The notes below the pieces were generated by a model that did not search any database, was not told the origin of the DNA, and saw only the letters and a list, made by a program, of their open reading frames with translations. A stretch of DNA of 64,000 nucleotides from Seiridium cupressi (Eukaryota > Ascomycota > Sordariomycetes > Amphisphaeriales > Sporocadaceae), in the NCBI GenBank assembly GCA_036674765.1, contig JARVKI010000043.1:62001-126000 (forward strand), given 5' to 3'. Within the stretch, counting starts at the first letter, position 1; the number at the start of each line of letters is the position of its first letter. A program made the translations under genes and the position numbers. This document shows positions 56,658 to 64,000 of the stretch, in pieces.

Positions 56658-57920
56658 TGCATCAGACAGTATGAATAGAGAACAGAATTATCTCCAGAGA
56701 ACGTCGAATTACAGCCATCGACAGTGAGGTTTGATATTGGGCGCGCCCATCAGCTATGTGTCAGCTGTCTCAGGGGTCCCGCTTTTCCAGTTCAGCTCTT
56801 GGACTCTCTGCATGCTGATAAACGTGGGCGTTCATGTACGGCCTTGCCTCCGGCTCGAGAATGAGGTTATGGGTGTCTATTGATTCAATGTTGGGCCATT
56901 TGTTTTTACTTTCAGTTACAGGTAAAGGGGCGACACGCGACCGACGGCCAATGTCCGATCTCCGATGGGAACGCGGAGGAATTGTCGCCGATCCCACGGC
57001 ACATTGATCCGCAGAAGCTTCAATTCCTACATAGAACATGGACTTGGAACGCAGTATCACATTGATATCCCAAAGCCACAAGCATTCTGCCCACTACAGC
57101 ATTCTCCTGGGCAGAAGCAGCATGCATCAATCCTTCTAAAGATTCCACTAAAACCATCAGCTTCCCCTTAGCAAATATGGGATACAGTGGGATGAAGGGG
57201 GGAGCGGGGCATGGGGGAATTGGGGGACATGGTTTAAGCTTATTCCTTGACGTTAGCGGCTCTCTGGCCCTGGGCTGTCAGCAGGCTTTCGGATACGAGG
57301 CATTTGCACGTCGTTTCCGAATACAGCGCACCCGAACTAATGAGTGCGAGAAGGGCACGCTTTATTGACGCTGGGATAGTCCAAAACCCATGAATACCGA
57401 CTCACGAGGGATCAATGAGCACATTGATTTGGAAACAGCTCTCCGCCGCCTGCGACTACGATCGTCTTCAACCGACAAGTTTGCTGCACCGTTACACCAA
57501 GCGTCTATAAGCCGGTATTGGGATACCAGCGACGGTACAAATGGAGATCGGCTACGCTGCCAGGCTGGATAAGGCAAAGTTGCTTGGAAGTATGTACGGG
57601 GGTGCACAGCCCGGCTAATCCTTCTGGTGCCTGACCAGCGGCAGGGTGTGCCAAAATGTCGTGCCAAGCAGTTGCAACTCTGGGCACCATGCGGCATTAG
57701 ATTAGATGCGCGCTCCTTCGGATTGTTTGGTTCGCTTTACGTCTTGGCATCGAGGTGTTTTCTGCTCCGCCACAGCGATCAATGTCGGAACCCTGATCTG
57801 ACATCTGACCACGCTGAACCGCGCCTGTAATATGCCTGCGTACCTCTCCGTCTTCATCAACCATCGCGCTTGGAGAGGCTTGACCTTCAAGTCTTCCGAG
57901 AACACCAAGCAATACTCGCG
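56658..57920. other. Intergenic, 1.3 kb
   Basis: Holds divergent promoters of the HET and GH76 genes. ORFs at 57362-57912 overlap on both strands without motifs. No gene called. Confidence 0.5.
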
Positions 57921-59465
57921 ATGGTCCGACCGTGGAATTTACTGTTGGCTGGCCTCAGCTTGGCTCCTGGCCAAGTCTCTGCTGCTCTGCAGGTCGATCT
58001 GAACGATGAAGGCACGTCGCACCGACCCCACTGTGGCCCATATCGACATGCTAACATGCGACAACCTCAGCTTCCATCAAGCAGGCGGCTTCGCAAGTCG
58101 CTGAAGACTTGATGTCTTTCTACACCGGCGATCAGCCTGGTAAGGTTCCCGGCATCTTGCCAGGACCTCCGCCTGATGGCGATTACTACTGGTGGATTGG
58201 GGGTGCACTGTGTAATTGACCCGAATCGACGCGGCGAGCGTATGATGGGACGAAAAGCTGACACTGAGTAGGGGGAACACTGCTGGACTACCGGTTCTTC
58301 ACCAGCGACAAGACGTATGATGACACAATCATGCAAGCCATGACTTTTCAAGTGGGCGAGGAGAAAGATTACATGCCAAAGAATTGGTCGGCATCCATGG
58401 GTAATGATGATCAAGCTTTCTGGGCATTGGCGGCTCTCAACGCCGCCGAGACTGGCTTCACTGATCCACCTGCGGATACCAAGCTGGATTGGCTCGCACT
58501 AGCCCAGGCCGTCTTCAACGAACAGACCAAGGAAGACCGCCGCATATACACTGGAAGATGTTCGGGCCTGCTACGATGGCAAGCCTTTCGGTACAACAAC
58601 GGCTTCGACTATATCAACACCATTCCCAATACGTGTTACTTCAACATTGGTGCCCGCCTGGCCCGGTACTTTGATAACGACACGCTCGCTGACTTTATCG
58701 GCACCACATATGATCTGCTCAAGGGTGTCGAGTACATCGATGATGTAGGGAACGTATACGACGGCGGCCACGAGGGCAATGATTGCCAAGACATCAATCA
58801 TCAACAGTTCTCTTACAACCCCGCTCTGCTTCTTCAAGGACTAGCCCATCTCTACAATATGGTAAGTCGGATTCTAATCATACACTTTCAGTGCTGACAA
58901 TGCATAGAGCGATGGCGCAGACAGATGGAAGACCAAGCTCGACTTCCTCCTTCCTCGGACGCTCGAATTCTTCTTCCCGAACGGTACCGCTGTCGAACCT
59001 GCTTGCGAAGAAGGTGGCACATGCACCACTGATATGTTGTCGTTCAAGGGATTCCTCCACCGGTGGCTACAGTCGACGGCGTTCCTAGCTCCCTATCTGT
59101 CAGAGACAATCACACCAATCCTCAAGTCATCAGCACAGGCAGCGGTGAGCCAATGCACAGGCGGGAGTAACAGTCGGATGTGTGGATTCAAATGGGCATC
59201 TGGAACTTTCGATGGAAAAGTGGGAGCGTGTCAGCAGATGAGCGTGCTCGCTGCCCTTATCAGTCTGTTGCCAAACCCGGACACGGGTCTTTTGACGAAC
59301 AACACCGGCGGTACCAGCAAGGGTGATCCAGACGCCGGATCGGATCTAGAGAGCCATATCGACACTTTGCCTGATATCACGACAGGGGATAAAGCCGGCG
59401 CTGCCGTTGTCACTATTATTGTCCTTGGTCTTGGTCTTGCGACTTTTGCATGGCTGAGCCTATAG
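57921..59465 (+). CDS. GH76 cell-wall mannosidase/transglycosylase (Dfg5/Dcw1 type)
   Basis: Acts at the cell surface, thought to transfer GPI-mannoproteins from the membrane anchor to wall glucan. Four exons: 57921-58011, 58071-58211, 58272-58861 and 58908-59465, total 459 aa. A signal peptide ([16 protein letters not shown]), [36 protein letters not shown], the catalytic Asp pair in [56 protein letters not shown] and a C-terminal hydrophobic tail ([19 protein letters not shown]) that fits a GPI signal. The first intron (58012-58070) uses a GC donor, without which DEASIKQA is not rebuilt. Intact. Confidence 0.92.
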
Positions 59466-60269
59466 CGCTGTTTGGGCGGGTCAATTCATTCTTGTGTTTG
59501 TTAGGTTTATAGAGTTTTTGACTTAGAATGCACCATGAGCGGGTGCCATTAAACAATGCATAATGTTTCTAGACCAGTTGATAGGAAGAGCAAAGCATTC
59601 GGTACTAAACAATTGATTCCACCTATCGCACTATTTACAGCTGGCTCGCTTCTGGGGGTTCCCCCGCTCCCCACGTAGCCCCACCATTTTTACACTGATA
59701 CTTGATCTTACATGTCTATTCATGTAGACGCAGATGCGCCTTGTGACAGGTTCCTGCCCAACACGTGTTCTTCAAGTTCTAAGTCCGGTGAAATTCTTCC
59801 GGTAGTTCAGTAGACTGAATGACGCTAACGACCCCCTTTTGGTTTGCTCGTTGACTGTGTTTAATACACAATGTATGGTACGACCAACCGCGCCATCATG
59901 ACGAGTAACCTGTGCACACAGATGTTTCACCCATTTCCCCCATGTATTTTGCTTATTATTTGTATAGGTGTTTATCAGTCATACGGCTAACTTTTGCTCA
60001 CTCCGTTACCAGAGCAGATCTCTCATGATTTCGTTTCCCGCCGCACATAGACATTCTTCAGCCCTGATGAATCACTCAAGACATAGCCTCAATTGGCTTT
60101 TGATCGCATGGAAATCCTCTACCTCGAGAAGGAGACGTTTGATTGTTACCAGACCTATCGACATTGGCGGATAGCTAGCCTAGATCAAGAATTCTCGGCA
60201 TTCTCGTGACTTGAAATGTTTATGAGCAAACTCCTACGATGTCAGTTCCAGGGACAATCAATCCATGTA
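59466..60269. other. Intergenic, 800 bp
   Basis: 3' flank of the GH76 gene. Short ORFs only; no RNA gene or repeat recognised. Confidence 0.5.
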
Positions 60270-61560
60270 ATTCCCTGAGGTGCGCCTTTGAGGCACAATC
60301 AGATGAGGACATACGCCTCATACTACTTCAGCCTGGTACATAAAAAATAACGTCAACATGCGAAATTGTCCATAGACGACTTGGTGGAAAGTCAGACTAT
60401 GAGGCTATATCCTATAGACAGACAGGTCATTATGGTGGCTCTATTCTTTGTCGCCAGATACATATCCTTCCAGGGTCCTTCCTAAGTATATCGAAGAATT
60501 ACGAAGCGGCACTGCAAGAGTTTCGTTCGCCAACCCAAAGCAAAACTATCTAGGTGGACTCGATATGTATCAACCAGGAAGACAATTCAGAGGGTTCAAA
60601 GCAGGCCCCTGAATGCCAAATATATATAAGAGTGCTCGATGCGTCCTTGTCTAATTTGGAAATGGCTAGGAAATGTCGCCGGAAGAGTGGCTAAATCTTT
60701 TCTCAGATATCCACGGCGAAAATTGCAATAATCAAGGTCTTCAATACACCCGAGATCACCGGCATCTCACATTTGATAACTGGTCCGAGCGTGCAAGTAC
60801 GAATGAGCTCATATCACGTCTGGGCCAGGAAGGGACCAAAAAGGATGCCGACCACGGACAAAACAGTCTATTCCGGATGTTCCTGGGCTTTCCATAGTTG
60901 TCAAGAGTTTGGGCATTGCAAGAAACTGTCATGGCCACAGACATCATCGTATCGTGCGCGAGGAGATGCATTAATTGGGGCTCTTGGATTCTATATGCTT
61001 ACGAGGGTTTCCACCCCATCCAATATCTCAATTTGACAATCAATAACGAGATCCTAGCTGTCCTTCGTTTAAGAAGCGAGCTAAAAAGAAATAGGGGAAG
61101 GAAATTTCACAGATCTGCTCTTGGGAATATGTAAATGCCGATTAAGCGATCTGCGGGATATAGTATTCGCTCTGCTACGATTTTTTAAAGCATCTCAGGC
61201 AATCATTTCACCTGATTGTTCCAAGGTTCAAGACGTGATTCTCGGCAGGCGGCAGAGTTCTGCATCTTGCATTATTAGAGTCTCGAGATATTAACACTCT
61301 TAGACCATCCGCTGAATCGCGGTCCGTCATAGGTCCCCAGTCTGGCAAATTTCAATGGCGGATGCGAATTCCAGAATGCCGGTCAGTCTTCGTGGCTACC
61401 AGTCATGGATAATCTGAGAGCGTCCTTTACAGAACGCCCAACGCTCGAAAGCTTCGGATACTTGATTCAATCAATATCGGCCAAGAATAATCCTTCCGGG
61501 AAAGGGCACAGAAAAGCCTGGAATTCGAATTACTGGACGGCAGGTTGACAGAGCCCTACT
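60270..61560 (+). pseudogene. Relic of a HET-domain gene
   Basis: Scattered HET motifs in changing plus-strand frames: YEAISY near 60402, DSICINQEDNSEGSKQ near 60550-60600 followed by a broken NIYKSARCVLVW, then RVWALQETVMATDIIVSCARR near 60903-60970, and LRDIVFALLRFF with IISPDCSKVQDVI near 61150-61240. This is the usual order of the HET domain. Stops and shifts separate every block and the C-terminal region is very short. It may be a degenerated paralogue of the nearby HET gene or an older unrelated copy. Confidence 0.7.
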
Positions 61561-62200
61561 GGTGTTCAAAGTTGGCCGGCGTATGCTAGAAAGATGTGAT
61601 ATGAGCAGAAATGGACGATAGTCGCAATGCTTTGCACGATTCTTGGGGTATCACTCCAGTCATTGAATATACTATTCGTCTCGCGACCGATAGATAGGGC
61701 ATACTACGTGGTAGAGAAAAGTCTACTCGGTGACGCGTTTGACAACTAGTACGTACAGAACTGTCATTATCGAGCCTACCAGCCATATCATCATAGAATG
61801 GAATCTTGGGAAGATGAAGCGGTGGAAAGTCTCACGCTCATCTGAGGGATTTTCAGTATTGTTGTTCGCTGTTGGTGATTAAATGCCTGCCGCCAAATAG
61901 AAACAAGCCGTCGTCGTGCCACACTGAATATATTTCAGGGACAATCCGTGAAGAGCAGGTTGTTTTGCTTTTGAATCACGATAGCCAGAGTCAGATTGAA
62001 ACTGAGAATGTGTGCCAGTACGAATCTGATGACTACGCTAATCACATCAAGGTGAATTTCCGTGAAAGCTGAATTGGAGAACTCACACATGTCACTCGAT
62101 AACAACATACATTAAGTAGAAACTGTGATCGCCATTATAGCCCGCTGCTCAGACAAAAGATCCATCTAGAGTTCCAGAATAACTACCGCGTAATCATTCC
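61561..62200. other. Intergenic, decayed flank
   Basis: No supported gene. Probably the eroded 3' end of the HET relic and 3' flank of the ankyrin gene. Confidence 0.45.
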
Positions 62201-64000
62201 CTAGCCAAGCTCCATTATTCGTTCATGGAAATCAACAGACTTCCCTTCAAGGAATGCTGGATGTAATGGCATGCGAAAGTTCGCCGAGCTTGGGCCCGAA
62301 TAAAGTGTCCCGTGGTCATGACCCGTATGATCTTCTGCATCCGTCATCAGCATACCAAAACACATATCGCTATCATCGAGATTTGAAAGTCCCACGTCTG
62401 CTGTTGCATTGTCGTTCGGGCCGTCCTCACTGCTGTATGTCCCTGACTCAGCTGAAGTGTTGCCGTCATTGGAATAAGCTGCATCAGGGCGGGTGATAAC
62501 GCTATCTACCCTTCTTGGCCAAATACTGTGATCATCAATGCCCCAACCATTCAATTGCCGCCGCATAACCTGTATTTGTGATTCACTGTATTCCAGTGGA
62601 TGGAGGATAGCACTACATATAAGTTCATCGTCCTCTAAAAGTCGATCATCCTCGTCATCCCAAGAAGGATGTTTGCGAAGTAGGTCGGCCACAGCGGCAT
62701 ACCCATACCACATGGCCAGCTTGACTGACCTGATGTACTGGATCTTTCCTTTGCCATGTACATGAGCACCAGAATCAATCAAGAATTTTACCATGTCTAG
62801 CCTTCCAAAGGATGCAGCAGCTTCAAGACAAGTACTCCCGAAATGAAGTGCTCGTGGCGCATTAACATCAGCGCCAAGGTCAATCAGCTGCGCTACAATC
62901 TGAAGCCGTCCTTGGCGAGCTGCAATCTGAAGAGCAGTCTCACCAGCGACGCTTGCTGAGGCATTGACATATGCGCCAGCTTTGATAAGTTCTTGCATAA
63001 CATGCCAATCCTCTTCTGTGTCCAAGACATCGACGGCCGTTTGGAGCACTGTTACCCGCAATGGAATCGCCCCATCTAGATAATAAGAAGCGTTTGGATT
63101 GGCACCAGTGCGCAAGAGGGAGAATGCGATTTCTGACAACCGTAAACGCACGGCAAGATGTAATGGTGTCGTATCGTGGTCACTAAACTGATGGTCGATA
63201 TCTGTACAACGAGATATAATGCGTTCAAGTGATTTCCTCTCGATGTTGTGTGACAAGGCGGTCTTGAGAGTTAGACCGTCCGGCTGATGTCCATGATTCA
63301 TCAAACTAATCACCACATTATGATTCCCGCCCTTGATTGCCATTGCAATTGGCGACAGTGATATTCCGGTGGATACGGATAATGGCCATTTGGACCAGAG
63401 ATTATCCTCAAAACCCAGGAGTTCAGATTTTGAACCTTCCAAGATGTCTCCCCACCAAGTTTCCTTGGAACTCCAGCACCGTTCTGAAGTGGACACAGTG
63501 GGGGATTCTGGATTAGAGAGTTCTATCATTGCCTCCAGGATATCCATGGGCACTCCCCAATACGCGGCTAAACCAAGGATCGTATTTTCGTGACTGTGAT
63601 CTAGTACATCTGTTGTTGCGATTTGACGTCTTTGTATCATGCCTCTTAGTGGTGATGTTTGTTCAAAGTCATTTGACCGTAGTGATCGAAGCAGAGCTGC
63701 ATACAGAGCACCTGAACTGTAGGTCTTGGGAAAAGCGCTCAAAGCAAAAGAAGTTGCCTCGTCGCTGTTGTATAATAACGCCAGCTCCAAACAAAAAGAG
63801 GCCTGGGGATGTCTACGGTCTTCACTGCCTATGTCTCCGTCAGCGATTGCCAAGAGGTGTTCAAGTTTCTCAACAGGATATGAGCCAAATGCTGCAGGAA
63901 GTATTTTGAAATCTCCTCCGTGAGCGCTGGAAATAATCTCGTCGGTAATGTCAGACATGCCGTTCCTTAGAGCGTTTGTGGCCGCCTCAATGAGCAGCTG
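62201..64000 (-). CDS. Ankyrin-repeat protein, 5' end beyond the right edge
   Basis: One open frame covers 62201 to 64000; an internal ATG at 63958 exists but the frame stays open for another 14 codons to the edge, reading like coding sequence (QLLIEAATNALRNG), so the gene is probably cut. Six or more ankyrin repeats are visible, for example TTPLHLAVRLRLSEIAFSLL, TALQIAARQGRLQIVAQLI, STCLEAAASFGRLDMVKFLI. A degenerate repeat with QYIRSVKLAMWYGYAAVADLL follows, and then an acidic disordered tail of about 130 residues. It resembles the C-terminal half of the Clr5-ankyrin gene at 26.6-30 kb. Scaffold role inferred from repeats. Confidence 0.85.
   Translation of the reverse strand, partial: QLLIEAATNALRNGMSDITDEIISSAHGGDFKILPAAFGSYPVEKLEHLLAIADGDIGSEDRRHPQASFCLELALLYNSDEATSFALSAFPKTYSSGALYAALLRSLRSNDFEQTSPLRGMIQRRQIATTDVLDHSHENTILGLAAYWGVPMDILEAMIELSNPESPTVSTSERCWSSKETWWGDILEGSKSELLGFEDNLWSKWPLSVSTGISLSPIAMAIKGGNHNVVISLMNHGHQPDGLTLKTALSHNIERKSLERIISRCTDIDHQFSDHDTTPLHLAVRLRLSEIAFSLLRTGANPNASYYLDGAIPLRVTVLQTAVDVLDTEEDWHVMQELIKAGAYVNASASVAGETALQIAARQGRLQIVAQLIDLGADVNAPRALHFGSTCLEAAASFGRLDMVKFLIDSGAHVHGKGKIQYIRSVKLAMWYGYAAVADLLRKHPSWDDEDDRLLEDDELICSAILHPLEYSESQIQVMRRQLNGWGIDDHSIWPRRVDSVITRPDAAYSNDGNTSAESGTYSSEDGPNDNATADVGLSNLDDSDMCFGMLMTDAEDHTGHDHGTLYSGPSSANFRMPLHPAFLEGKSVDFHERIMELG

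Noticed and set aside
1..64000. CRISPR arrays, bacterial operons or Shine-Dalgarno sites
   Set aside because: Spliceosomal introns and fungal genes throughout; no regularly spaced direct repeats seen.

Overview
The window is nuclear DNA of a filamentous ascomycete (Pezizomycotina). Genes sit on both strands and are split by many short introns, mostly 45-60 bp, often with CTAAC/CTAAT-like branch points. The gene content is typically fungal: two Zn2Cys6 regulators, HET-domain and Clr5-ankyrin proteins, a Dfg5/Dcw1-type GH76 wall enzyme, a GDP-mannose transporter, an amphiphysin-like BAR protein and an ARE-type sterol acyltransferase. I cannot fix the class from sequence alone. Exon joins were worked out by hand from splice signals, reading phase and family motifs; for the intact multi-exon models the summed exon length is a multiple of three.

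Layout. 0-10 kb: a partial gene at the left edge, a sterol O-acyltransferase, a small membrane protein, a single-exon amidoligase-fold protein and a Baeyer-Villiger-type flavin monooxygenase. 13-21 kb: a Ser/Thr kinase, a C2H2-like zinc-finger protein, an F-box protein and a GDP-mannose transporter. 22.7-26 kb: a tandem HpcH/HpaI aldolase and amidase, each with a TATA box about 90-100 bp upstream. 26.5-30 kb: a Clr5-ankyrin gene that reads through two apparent frameshifts. 30.6-43.7 kb: a compact metabolic block made of a Zn2Cys6 activator, an MFS-transporter relic, a DapA-type aldolase, an amino-acid permease, a second Zn2Cys6 activator, a DUF3830 protein and a TauD/TfdA dioxygenase. 44-47.3 kb: a housekeeping pair (peptidyl-tRNA hydrolase and RVS161-like BAR protein) and an acidic hypothetical protein. 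47.8-54 kb: mostly decay, with a berberine-bridge-type FAD-oxidase pseudogene, an F-box gene, tRNA-Asn(GTT), a small secreted protein and an SDR pseudogene. 54.7-64 kb: a HET gene, a GH76 gene, a HET relic and an ankyrin gene running off the right edge.

The most interesting system is the 30.6-43.7 kb block, perhaps together with the aldolase/amidase pair at 22.7-26 kb. Import (permease), deamidation (amidase), oxidation (Fe/2-oxoglutarate dioxygenase), two classes of pyruvate-type aldolase, a DUF3830 protein and two regulators would fit a dedicated catabolic cluster for an unknown nitrogenous or acidic substrate. The DUF3830 and dioxygenase genes share a 275-bp promoter rich in CGG triplets, the half-site that Zn2Cys6 proteins bind. 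Other points of note are three GC-AG introns, four gene relics with stops or frameshifts, and two ankyrin genes with matching C-terminal layouts.
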